Positions 22,573-33,671 of a stretch of DNA of 64,000 nucleotides are shown piece after piece. Position numbers and translations under genes: made by a program. The DNA is taken from NCBI GenBank assembly GCA_008828725.1, contig MEHQ01002737.1, positions 124,001 through 188,000 on the forward strand, read 5' to 3'. This stretch comes from Saccharina japonica. Lineage: Eukaryota > Sar > Phaeophyceae > Laminariales > Laminariaceae. The notes beneath the pieces are model-generated. The model was given only the letters and a program-made list of their open reading frames with translations. It searched no databases and was not told the DNA's origin. Numbering within the stretch: the stretch's first letter is position 1; every line of letters starts with the position of its first letter.

Positions 22573-22910
22573 CCCTGGTCGGTGAAAACCCGACGTGCTC
22601 CGTCCCGGCATTGTAGGGGTGCGAGGGTCTATTGTGATATATGACTACCAGGTACGAGCCATGCGTAACATAAGTACACCTCCCCCTGAGCTCATTCGGC
22701 GCCGTCATCCATATTTGAGAAAGCCCGCCTCACAAACGGCTATTTTTAGGATGAAGCTCACCCTTCATGCGACTCGTCCAACACGTCACGGCGCTTAGCG
22801 TTTGGTGCAAGGAAATCTCTACCTGGTCAGTGAAAACCCGAGGTGCTCCGTCCGGGTCTATGGTCATACTACTACGGCCATGCATGGCGTGAGTACACTC
22901 CGCCCCTAAG
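22573..22910 (-). repeat. C-tailed short element, subfamily A, two adjacent copies
   Basis: Two head-to-tail copies carry CGGTGAAAACCCGACGTGCT, GCGAGGGTCTAT, ACGGCCATGCATGG and a C-rich end (GAGTACACTCCGCCCC). They lie in the left arm, and the right arm carries a diverged mirror at 27780-28125. No coding content. Confidence 0.7.
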
Positions 22911-23047
22911 CTCGCAGCGTGAGGCAGGACGCGTCAATGACTACTGCTGCTGCAAATATACGAAGTATGACAGTAAGTGAAACAGCTGGACAAATCAACG
23001 CACTAAGATTGGATGTGCGGCACGTAGCCATATGAGGACTCAGTGTA

Positions 23048-23184
23048 CCACTCTGGTCGAGAAAACGGGTACTCGTACCACTTTTGGGCGGAAATATAAT
23101 GACCGTTTAGACACTAATATTAATACCAATACATCCTTATATTTTCGCCCAGAGCGGTATTATATTTCCGACCAGCGTGGTTTG
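23048..23184. mobile_element. nested pair of CACTCTGG-family MITEs
   Basis: An outer pair of ends (ACCACTCTGGTCGAGAAA and TTTCCGACCAGCGTGGT) encloses an inner element with its own ends (TACCACTTTTGGGCGGAA and TTCGCCCAGAGCGGTA). The inner element therefore inserted into an older member of the same family. The mirrored copy is in the right arm at about 27520-27660. Confidence 0.65.
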
Positions 23185-23695
23185 TCGGCATAGGACGAGG
23201 GCAGAAGACCGAATTGAGAAAAAAAAATCGAGATGGGTTTGTTTTTCCTGGAGTCATTCATTTCACTTCGATGTGTTATGTTTTCCTGACACCAGAGTTT
23301 TGTCGCGCTCAAAATGGTTGGAGATAAAATGTTCGATTGGTCCCCCACCACTATCCTGCAGCCCCCCCCCCCCCCCTCGCCTTACATGGAAAATTGCAGC
23401 TCAAACGCGATTGACGCAGTATTGGATGGAGTTAAAACTCTGGAATTTGAATTGATTTTGGGCTCGCGGCTGACGTCGCGGTTGCCAAAAAACAAACACA
23501 AGGATGGCACAAGGATGTGCACACACATGTCTTGACATCGCATCCTCGGCTTGATCTCGATGCCTAGCTGTGGTCGTAATGCAGCTTTTTGTTAACGCCG
23601 GAAAAGGTTTTCTGATTGCCGCAGCCTGCATGATTCACACACCGGACAGGTCGGTAACCCTTACTTTCATGGTCGAGATATTTCAGGGCAGGAAC

Positions 23696-24012
23696 ATTCC
23701 TGATCTGTATGATCTGTATGATCTGTTTGATCTGTTTGATCTGTTTGATCTGTATGGTCTGTATGATCTGTATGATCTGTTTGATCTGTTTGATCTGTTT
23801 GATCTGTATGATCTGTATGATTTGTATGATTTAGCTCATGTTGCCGGCTGGGATCTGCATACTCTGCACGATCTAGCACAAGTTTACTGGGTTGGATCTG
23901 TACTATACAGATTATGCACAACATCTCATAACGGCCAGGTTTGAATCTACTAGTAAATGATCTAGATTATCTATTAATAGATCATGATCTTATCCGGAGT
24001 TGTGAAGCTTGG
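23696..24012 (+). repeat. GATC-repeat family, long copy with 10-bp GATCTGTAT/GATCTGTTT array
   Basis: About 14 units of TGATCTGTAT or TGATCTGTTT (23700-23830) are followed by GGGTTGGATCTGTACTATAC, CATAACGGCCAGG, GATCTAGATTATC and GATCATGATCTTATCCGG. GATC recurs with an almost exact 10-bp period, about one helical turn. The Tyr-Asp-Leu frames across it are by-products. Confidence 0.85.
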
Positions 24013-25135
24013 GATCGCTCATTCACCACCATCCTCAATGTCAAAGGACATAATTGCAGGAGATATTCCGCCAGTGAAACAAAGCAACTCAAACACATGC
24101 CGCCACGTGGTGGCTCACACCTTCTATAGATTGAGTGGGACCTAGAGACGGCGTGTGTTCGTGACGCACGACAAAAATCCCCGGCCGTGCCGCGCCGGGC
24201 TGGCCACGCCCGGTCTGCCATATCTAGACAGCTGGTAAGTACGTACGCACGGCCCGAACCGGTGGCGAACGACTGCTGCCGTTTTCTGAATAGTGAAAAA
24301 GACCCCCCCCCCTAAAGTGTAAGTTAAGCTATTATCTTGCTGACCCCTTTGTAGTCGCATATGTCTATGTTATTCAATTGCAGTTCGGGTTTTGCTACCC
24401 CCGATGCCAAAAAACGCGTGGGTTGCAACGTTGCCCCCCCCCCCCCCCCCCCCGCGCCGCGCAAGACTTGTGCGTCCGAAAAAAAGCACGGACGCCAAGG
24501 CCAATCAACCAATCACTTCCAACGAGGCCGGTCGAAACTGGGGACCATGAACAAACCGACCCCGCTTGCTGTTTGCCCCATAGTCGTCCCCAGTAGGCTT
24601 CCCGGAGAGGGGCTGGCCGATCGACGCCGGCCAGAAGCTGCGCGGAAAAAAGAGAGAAACCGTGAACAAGGAGGGGCGGCGTTAGTGGTCGCCAAGCGAA
24701 GAAGACCGTTAACGGCCCAGACGATACTTCATGTGCGATCAGGCTACTGTGTCCGTATTGCTTGGCATCCCTGAATCACAAGTCGAAAGGCAGTGCTTCC
24801 TTCGTTAAAATGTTTCTGGGAACGAAAGCTCGGGTCGATCGCGCCCTTTTTGGCGAATTTTGCGTGAACACCTGATCCGTCAGGGTGGCTTTTCCCCCAC
24901 CATCAAACCTCGTCTGGTTTTACGCCAACTTTTCACCAGTTGGTGCCCCCCCCCCCCCCGCCCGGAACAGGGTAGGACACGACAACATTCGGCAGCGCGT
25001 ACTAGAGTTTTGTCACGCGTTTGTCTTCTAAGCACCAATACCCCTGCTTGATACCGAAATAAACTGTTTGTCTTCTAAGCGACAATCTTCGTCCTGCTTG
25101 GATACTGAAAAACACACCACCAAGCCGAGCGGCAG

Positions 25136-25722
25136 CAAGCTTCACAACTCCGGATAAGATCATGATCTATTAATAGATAATCTAGATCATTTACTAGTAG
25201 ATTCAAATCTGGCCGTTATGATATGTTGTGCATAATCTGTATAGTACAGATCCAACCCAGTAAACTTGTACTAGATCGTGCAGAGTATGCAGATCCCAGC
25301 CGGCAACATGAGCTAGATCATACAAATCATACAGATCATACAGATCATACAGATCAAAAAGATCAAACAGACCATACAGATCATACAGATCATACAGATC
25401 AGGAATATTCCTGCCCTGAATATCTCGACCATGAAAGTAAGGGTTACCGACCTGTCCGGTGTGTGAATCATGCAGGCTGCGGCAATCAGAAAACCTTTTC
25501 CGGCGTTAACAAGAAGCTGCATTACGACCACAGCTAGGCGTCGAGATCAAGCCGAGGATGCGATGTCAAGACATTTGTGTGCACATCCTTGTGCCATCCT
25601 TGTGTTTGTTTTTTGGCAACCGCGACGTCAGCCGCGAGCCCAAAATCAATTCGAATTCCAGAGTTTTAACTCCATCCAATACTGCGTCAATCGCGTTTGA
25701 GCTTCAATTTTCCATGTAAGGC
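25136..25722 (-). repeat. third copy of the GATC block, in the palindrome loop
   Basis: This block directly repeats 26696-27320 in the right arm, from an AAGCTT site (25137-25142 and 26697-26702) to CCATGTAAGGCG plus a G tract. It has fewer 10-bp units than its partner. The preceding loop segment 24960-25135 is unique except for two ~45-bp direct copies containing GTTTGTCTTCTAAGC. Confidence 0.85.
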
Positions 25723-26695
25723 GGGGGGGGGGGGGGGGGGGGGGGGGGGCACCAACTGGTGAAAAGTTGGCGTAAAACCAGACGAGGTTTGATGGTGGGG
25801 GAAAAGCCACCCTGACGGATCAGGTGTTCACGCAAAATTCGCCAAAAAGGGCGCGATCGACCCGAGCTTTCGTTCCCAGAAACATTTTAACGAAGGAAGC
25901 ACTGCCTTTCGACTTGTGATTCAGGGATGCCAAGCAATACGGACACAGTAGCCTGATCGCACATGAAGTATCGTCTGGGCCGTTAACGGTCTTCTTCGCT
26001 TGGCGACCACTAACGCCGCCCCTCCTTGTTCACGGTTTCTCTCTTTTTTCCGCGCAGCTTCTGGCCGGCGTCGATCGGCCAGCCCCTCTCCGGGAAGCCT
26101 ACTGGGGACGACTATGGGGCAAACAGCAAGCGGGGTCGGTTTGTTCATGGTCCCCAGTTTCGACCGGCCTCGTTGGAAGTGATTGGTTGATTGGCCTTGG
26201 CGTCCGTGCTTTTTTTCGGACGCACAAGTCTTGCGCGGCGCGTATAGGAGGGGGGGGGGGGGCAATGTTGCAACCCACGCGTTTTTTTGGCATCGGGGGT
26301 AGCAAAACCCGAACTGCAATTGAATAACATAGACATATGCGACTACAAAGGGGTCAGCAAGATAATAGCTTAACTTACACTTTAGGGGGGGGGGTCTTTT
26401 TCACTATTCAGAAAACGACAGCAGTCGTTCGCCACCGGTCCGGGCCGTGCGTACGTACTTACCAGCTGTCTAGATATGGCAGACCGGGCGTGGCCAGCCC
26501 GGCGCGGCACGGCCGGGGATTTTTGTCGTGCGTCACGAACACACGCCGTCTCTAGGTCCCACTCAATCTATAGAAGGTGTGAGCCACCACGTGGCGGCAT
26601 GTGTTTGAGTTGCTTTGTTTCACTGGCGGAATATCTCCTGCAATTCTGTCCTTTGACATTGAGGATGGTGGTGAATGAGCGATCCCAAGCTTCAC

Positions 26696-27010
26696 AACTC
26701 CGGATAAGATCATGATCTATTAATAGATAATCTAGATCATTTACTAGTAGATTCAAATCTGGCCGTTATGATATGTTGTGCATAATCTGTATAGTACAGA
26801 TCCAACCCAGTAAACTTGTACTAGATCGTGCAGAGTATGCAGATCCCAGCCGGCAACATGAGCTAGATCATACAAATCATACAGATCATACAGATCAAAC
26901 AGATCAAACAGATCAAACAGATCATACAGATCATACAGACCATACAGATCAAACAGATCAAACAGATCAAACAGATCATACAGATCATACAGATCAGGAA
27001 TGTTCCTGCC
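26696..27010 (-). repeat. GATC-repeat family, right-arm copy
   Basis: Mirror of 23696-24012, with the same 10-bp GATC array in reverse orientation and a few substitutions (for example in the segment after CCGTTATGA). Confidence 0.85.
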
Positions 27011-27779
27011 CTGAAATATCTCGACCATGAAAGTAAGGGTTACCGACCTGTCCGGTGTGTGAATCATGCAGGCTGCGGCAATCAGAAAACCTTTTCCGGC
27101 GTTAACAAAAAGCTGCATTACGACCACAGCTAGGCATCGAGATCAAGCCGAGGATGCGATGTCAAGACATGTGTGTGCACATCCTTGTGCCATCCTTGTG
27201 TTTGTTTTTTGGCAACCGCGACGTCAGCCGCGAGCCCAAAATCAATTCAAATTCCAGAGTTTTAACTCCATCCAATACTGCGTCAATCGCGTTTGAGCTG
27301 CAATTTTCCATGTAAGGCGAGGGGGGGGGGGGGGGCTGCAGGATAGTGGTGGGGGACCAATCGAACATTTTATCTCCAACCATTTTGAGCGCGACAAAAC
27401 TCTGGTGTCAGGAAAACATAACACATCGAAGTGAAATGAATGACTCCAGGAAAAACAAACCCATCTCGATTTTTTTTTCTCAATTCGGTCTTCTGCCCTC
27501 GTCCTATGCCGACAAACCACGCTGGTCGGAAATATCATACCGCTCTGGGCGGAAAAATAAGGATGTATTGGTATTAATATTATTGTCTAAAAGGTCATTA
27601 TATTTCCGCCCAAAAGTGGTACGAGTACCCGTTTTCTCGACCAGAGTGGTACACTGAGTCCTCATATGGCTACGTGCCGCACATCCAATCTTAGTGCGTT
27701 GATTTGTCCAGCTGTTTCACTTACTGTCATACTTCGTATATTTGCAGCAGCAGTAGTCATTGACGCGTCCTGCCTCACG

Positions 27780-28125
27780 CTGCGAGCTTAGGGGCGGAGT
27801 GTACTCACGCCATGCATGGCCGTAGTAGTATGACCATAGACCCGGGACGGAGCACCTCGGGTTTTCACTGACCAGGTAGAGATTTCCTTGCACCAAACCC
27901 TAAGCGCCGTGACGTGTTGGACGAGTCGCATGAAGGGTGAGCTTCATCCTAAAAATAACCGTTTGTGAGACGGGCTTTCTTGAATATGGATGACGGCGCC
28001 GAATGAGCTTAGGGGAAGGTGCACTCATGTCACGCATGGCTCGTACCTGGTAGTCATACATCACAATAGACCCTCGCACCCCTACAATGCCGGGACGGAG
28101 CACGTCGGGTTTTCACCGACCAGGG
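27780..28125 (+). repeat. C-tailed short element, subfamily A, right-arm copies
   Basis: Mirror of 22573-22910. Comparison shows many more substitutions here than over neighbouring parts of the palindrome, notably in GTGACATGAGTGCACC versus GTAACATAAGTACACC. Confidence 0.7.
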
Positions 28126-28323
28126 AGACAATGTATTCGAGAAGATCTGCGAAAAGAGTATTCTAGTTACTGTAGATCCTATCGCGGCGACTGCATAGTA
28201 CGTACGTGCACCATTCTGTAGAGCTACGTTCACGTACAGAGATGCTTGCTACGGTAAAGGTGCACCACGTGTGTGCCTTCTGAGCCTTCTGAGGGTGGTG
28301 GCTTGAGGAGGTCTATACTAATA

Positions 28324-28435
28324 TTACGGAGGACCATATATAGTAAATAGGACCAAATACTGCTAGAAAAAAATAGGCAAATATATGGGTTGTTGTGTGT
28401 ACCGTAGGCCCCCTATTTACTATGGCCCCCCGTAA
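28324..28435. mobile_element. MITE, TTACGGGGG/CCATAG family (right-arm copy)
   Basis: Mirror of the 22265-22373 element, with ends TTACGGAGGACCATATATAG and CTATGGCCCCCCGTAA. Confidence 0.75.
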
Positions 28436-28530
28436 ATAATGGTCAGTCAGAAACGATTTCGGAGGAAAATGGACACTTCGACCCGATGAGCAATATCATA
28501 GCTAATTATATACTTCGTATACAACGATTA

Positions 28531-28745
28531 GGGCCCGTTTTAACGAAGAAAACAAAAATCAATTTGGAAAAAAAAAAAATCAAATCCGCTTTTCATTGGT
28601 CAGAACCCGCACCACCACCCAAGAATATACCCCAAGATCCTAATCTTTGGTGCTGGTGCGTGTGTTGACCAATGAAAAGCGAATTTGAATTTTTTTTTTG
28701 TTTTTTTCCAAATTGATATTTTTTTTTCTTCGTTAAAACGGGCCC
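28531..28745. mobile_element. PIF/Harbinger-like MITE (right-arm copy)
   Basis: Mirror of 21961-22169. Its A/T homopolymers are slightly longer, and the central loop differs by a few bases (CCCCAAGATCC versus CCGAAGATCC on the same strand). Confidence 0.75.
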
Positions 28746-29590
28746 TTAACGTTTCAACACAAGAACGAAATTCTGGCGAATTTTGGGTTAAGGCGCCGCC
28801 CCGTCACTCAGAAAACGTTTCAGCCAAAAAAAGGTATACCTCTACGACCTCTATATATCGTAGCACGCGTCCAGACCTATCCGGCGCGGCGTACGCGTGG
28901 AGAATTAACAGTAGTGTTGTGCTACGAATCAGCATCCGCCTGTTTCGGTCATACAAGGTCCTATGAACGAAGCCGTTCGACCTTGCTGGTTGGCGACATA
29001 GTTTATGCTGTCGCCTGGCAAGCGCCGTCAGGCGATAAAGCCAGCAAGGTATATACGTAAAGAAGGCACGTAAAAAATCGCAGTTATATCGCAGGTATCC
29101 CTGTTTCGTGCCAGTTACACAAGTTACCCGCCCCGGACAACGTATTGCTATCCTCACCAACCTCCAGATCTGTCACACACCCTCCTACACCTCTGGAAAA
29201 CGACGGGGCGCAACGCCCCCAGCTGTTTGCACCCTCCTCTTTCCGGCATTCTGTATCTCGGGCGTGCCTCGCCCCGCAGGGAGCAGGTTTGCGCCGGATG
29301 GTTCTCGGCCGTACCGGGGGGAGAGCTTAACGATACCAGGCTTTTCACCCCCCCCGCTGCTGCACGCTCTCATCGCCCTGGCGCCGCCAAGGCTGCGATA
29401 TTTGTCCAGGCGGCGGCAGAGAGACTTGTAGGCGACCCTAAGGTCGTTGTATCTCCGCGCTTGCTCCCTGAGACGGGTTTGCATCTCGGCTCGCCCTTCC
29501 TCGGGGCCGTCTGCGGTGCTTTCCCCCTCCGCGTGACTCTTGAACGATACTATCGCTGCTCCTCGCGCGGGTTTTCGGACTTGACATTTC

Positions 29591-30422
29591 CTTCGCATTT
29601 GCTCCTGCTGCTGCTGCCATGAACACAGTTATGGTTGAGGGCACAGGTAGGGGGGGGGGGGGTAGGCGTAGGGGTGGTGTCAGCCATCAAGAAAACAGAT
29701 AGAGGGTTGGTTGTGTTAAAAAAGCGACGAGTGTATCGTAAAGCTTCTGAAATATGCTATTGCCGAAGGATGCAGTTGGCTTGCAAGGGAAAAATTGCAA
29801 TTAAAAGAGATCGTTTTCACTTGCTTTAAACGGAAAAGGTATCTCTGAAGAGGCAAAAGTCAGCCGTCGACGGAATATAAAGTCAGCCAACGGGAGGGTT
29901 TTTCTACCACCACATAACTAGATTACAAATGGGAGGTGGCACTCAACTAGATTCGTTCAGTCGCACGGAAATAGTCGTGCACTGATCGGCAAAACAAAAC
30001 GTCGACAATAAGACAAGCCGTCGGAGCCCATAATGTCGAAAACAAACCGTCCAACTTTCATTCTGCTGTGTATTCTTGATTCCACCGCTCTCTCTCTCTC
30101 ACCTCGGTGTCCCCCTCCTCGCCCCACTGCCCTTCACACCCGGCCAAGCTCTCCCGCAGCGTTCCGACTAGACGCACCAACCCATCTCGAGACAGCTCTC
30201 CTGCGTCCCTCCCTATCAAATCTCGTGCGTTCCACCCCGCCAGCGCTCTCGCCCCCCGGCCTTCCCACCCCCCGCCCCCACCTTCCACTCGCCTGGCCAA
30301 ACAGGGCCCTTCCGAGGGCCAACTCTCCCCACCGCTGTTTCCGCAGGGATGTCGCCCAGGGGCACTCGTGGGCCGTTGTGTTCTACGCACACACCGATGA
30401 CCTCCCCCTTTAACCACGTTAA
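29591..30422 (-). other. kinesin 3' region; possible alternative last exon at 30058-30334
   Basis: Beyond the palindrome lie a G14 tract (29649-29662) and AT-rich sequence without features. On the minus strand an open frame ends at 30058 with helical, charged composition (SRDGLVRLVGTLRESLAG, VRERERWNQEYTAE). It would join in phase if the kinesin last exon were spliced from about 30448 to 30334 (ACAG|CGGTGG). Otherwise this is 3' UTR. I cannot choose without transcripts. Confidence 0.3.
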
Positions 30423-33400
30423 CTAAACGCCTGGCCGGGCCTGAAACCCCGGCTGCAGCCCCTGGGACAGATGCGCGCGCTCCGGGGATCGGCGTTTTCT
30501 TGCTACCCCCGCTGATCGCGGACGAGCACGAGGGGCGGCTGGTGCGGCTCTCCGACCGGTGGCGTTGCGCTCGTCAAGGTCAGCCACCTCCGACGTCCTT
30601 GACTCTAGGAGAAAATGGTCGAGGGACTGTTCTCCCCGTGCTTGAAGCAGTCTCGAGAGGCGAGGGAGAGATGCCGACTGAAGCAACAAGGCTGGGGTTG
30701 ATTTGCTGCTGTGTGGAGGGACAGGGTTTGCCGTGGTGGTGGTGGCGGCGGCGGCGAGGGCGGCAGTGGTGGACGAGGTTAAGGGTTCTCCTGTTTGGGC
30801 CTCCGCATCGCGAGCGACGGCAGGTGAAGAAGCTTCACAGAGTGGGGGTGGATCCAGGCCGGCGGAACGGAGAGTGCGCCTCAAGGAGAGGGCGTGGTCA
30901 TGAAGCAAGAGAAGCTCCACGGAAAATTCTCGAACCTGCTCCATGGTTGATTTCGGAAGCGCGCGCGGGGGGGGGGTGGGGGGGGTGGGGGGGGTGGAAG
31001 GGAGATTGCACACGTCAGCTGATAAGTCGATACAAATGCCGGCAAGGGGGGTCTGCCATACGAAGTCGACCGATTCCATAAGGTGTTAGCGTAAAAACAA
31101 AAAACCGTGTTTCAATCAACATCTTCTCGATTGCGGGCATAAAGAAACGTACGACCAAGACGTGCGAAAACAGGGCTGCTTCGTGACCAAACAGACAGGG
31201 TGTGGGCATGACAGACTAAATAGGCCCCAAGTAGTTGTGCCTAAATATAGCTTTTGGACATCGGGGGTATCCTGAAACCAAAGGCGTACTGAACTGCTGA
31301 TCCGTTTTTCAGCAGCGAGACCACCCGAAAGCGTGGGGGCTTCACTACGCAGCTCTCCTTCTTTGCTAAATCTACGCCAGCGTAAGGAGGTGTGACGAGT
31401 TACCTCTCGATTCCGACGGGTCACCCATCTCTCTAGCTTCTCCTCGGTCATGGCTCGTCCCTTCGCCTCTTCTTGCGTAGCCTGTTCGCACTTCTGCTTC
31501 AGATTTTCGGTCTCAACCTGCAGGCCAAGTTCAAAGGCCTTCTTTGTCAGGGAGTGTACTCATTAGCCGCATGTCATGCATGGCCGTAGTCGTATGGTCA
31601 TAAACCCTCGCACCCCCCACAATGGCAAAACGGAGCATGTCGGGTTGTCACCGACCAGACAAACATTGCTTGCACCAAGCGCGAAGCGAAACGTGAGGTG
31701 TTTAGCGAGTCATATGAAGGGTGAACTGCACCCTACTAAGAAACCCGCTTGTGAAGCGGACTGTCTTTGTCGGGGGGGGGCGCAAAGTATGCTCGTGTGT
31801 TTTTTTTAACACCTCTGTGTCACCCATCGTACTCATTTGTCCGAGCCTTAGAGGTCGCGCGCCTGTAGACCACCTTTGGCGCTCTACTGTTGACTTACGG
31901 TGGGCGGCTTACCTCTGTGCTGAACTTGAGCGCCCGAAAGCTTTGCTCGTGCTTGGCCACCTCATCCCTTCTCTCCCTACGATGTAACATTAGAAACCAA
32001 GGGCGATAACAGGGGTGGCACTGTTGGGGGGGGAGGCAGGTTTGGAGTAAATGCAGGCGTGTTTCCCTAGGGGGGCGGATGCCTTCGGTGTTTAACTTAC
32101 GGTTTAATCGAATCACCAATGACACACGTGCGCGTCTCGTTCGTATACCCCGAGGCGAACAGGTGCTCCATCCCTAGTATTTAATTGCAGCACCCGGGTC
32201 ACACGTGACCAATGCCTTCGTGGGATTTTCACCTCAACATCGTGTGCATGCGCTTAACAGGCAGCTCAGCTCCGCCTGTTAAGAGCCACCAAGGCCCACG
32301 TTTTAGGCTGGACGCTATTTTAAACAACCTCAACTATTCATGGATCGACACGGGACTGCCGGTAGACCACGTGGTCCAATCGAGTGTAAAAGTTCGTGTC
32401 GAGGTAAACTCGTCCCGCCGCACCCATGAACCAGGTCCAGTTTAGGCGTTTCGAGGAGAGAAAAAGAGAGAGAGAAAAGGCACTCGGGTGCATGCTACGA
32501 TAGAGGCGCACCTAGCATTTTCTGATAATTTTCTGAGGCTCATCGCCTGAGGATCTCTAAGCCGACACCCAAAACCTGGCCTTGAGGACATTGAAAGTGG
32601 GACCCCTCGATGAACAACACCATATGGCCTCGTAGGTATACATCGAAAAAAGTTGGCTTTAACCCCAATTTTGTTTTACGGCAATAAGGCACATGCCTTA
32701 TCGGGCACGATAAGGCATATGCCTTATTAGGGAAACCCTCTTCAGCCGAGGGTTCTCCCCCGCGCAACACCTCACGGGCGCTTTGCCCTTAGCCCAAGTA
32801 ATACCCTCCTGGTCGGCGAAAACCCGACGTGCTCCGTCCCGGCATTGTGCAAGGGATGCGAGGGACTATGGCCATACGACTACGGCCATGAACTACGTGA
32901 GTGACACCTCCCCTCTTCCCCCCCTTGTCAGCCTGAAAATGTTTGGACGAAACAAGTGCTACCCCCTATTGTCGCACGCGTCCTCGCTCGCACCTTGCTT
33001 CCTTTGCTTCCTTTGCCCGCGCATCCGAGTGCTCGGGCCCATCGGTGTCAGCACGCCCCGTGATTTTGAGAAGCGTTCGTCGCTGCCGTCGAAGAAGCTG
33101 TCGTCCACGTAAGGAAAACGGTGGGTCGTGGGTAAGGAGAGAGTCGCGCGAGGGAGACATGCATGTGTATCAGCGGCGCGGAGCTTGAGAATTTCCGGGG
33201 CGCGTACAACATGAAAGCTTCCAAGCGCGTCTGACGAATCGTGAGGGTCACCGTGCATTTACCACTTTTTCGCGCGTATGGGCAATGCTTGCAGCTATCA
33301 TATGCACATGTTCCAGGACACCTATACAAGTTTTTTTGTTTTAATCCTTTGGAGACAGTGGAGCGCGCAGCGCACCCAGCGCTCCAAGGATCAATTGACA

Positions 33401-33622
33401 TAAAAAGTTTTTGATAGCAACCCCTCCAGTCTCCGGCCAATGCAAGGTCCCAAGTAAAAGGGGCATGGATGAATCAGGCGGAAGGGTTGGTTTCAGATAC
33501 CCAAACAAGTCGCCGTAAAGCCAGCGAGCCACCTGGTAGGTGCGGCGACATACACCAAAAGAGCACTTCGCGGGAACAACAACAACAACAGCAACAACAG
33601 CAACAACAACAACAACAACAGC

Positions 33623-33671
<49 letters not shown>

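Larger units (their letters stand above)
21116..29590. repeat. giant inverted repeat: arms ~3.85 kb, loop ~0.76 kb
   Basis: The left arm (21116-24959) matches the reverse complement of the right arm (about 25723-29590). Coordinates sum to about 50706 throughout the outer part: for example 21540 pairs with 29166 and the Harbinger-like MITE occurs at 21961-22169 and 28531-28745. The left arm holds the last exon of the pseudophosphatase; the right arm holds a reversed copy (29185-29590) encoding the same amino acids. Arms also share the nested MITE, the GATC array and G/C tracts. Matching is near-perfect over the exon but clearly lower over 22500-22760 versus 27940-28200. It could be a real inverted duplication or two haplotypes joined head to head; the N at the left edge favours caution. 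Confidence 0.95.

Noticed and set aside
23567-23944. CRISPR-like array of regular repeats
   Set aside because: The 10-bp units have no spacers, the genome is eukaryotic, and copies are dispersed with shared flanks.
30033-30413. Plus-strand Pro/Ser-rich protein
   Set aside because: Composition follows the opposite strand's G-rich sequence; no splice or family support. A minus-strand exon is the better, still weak, reading.
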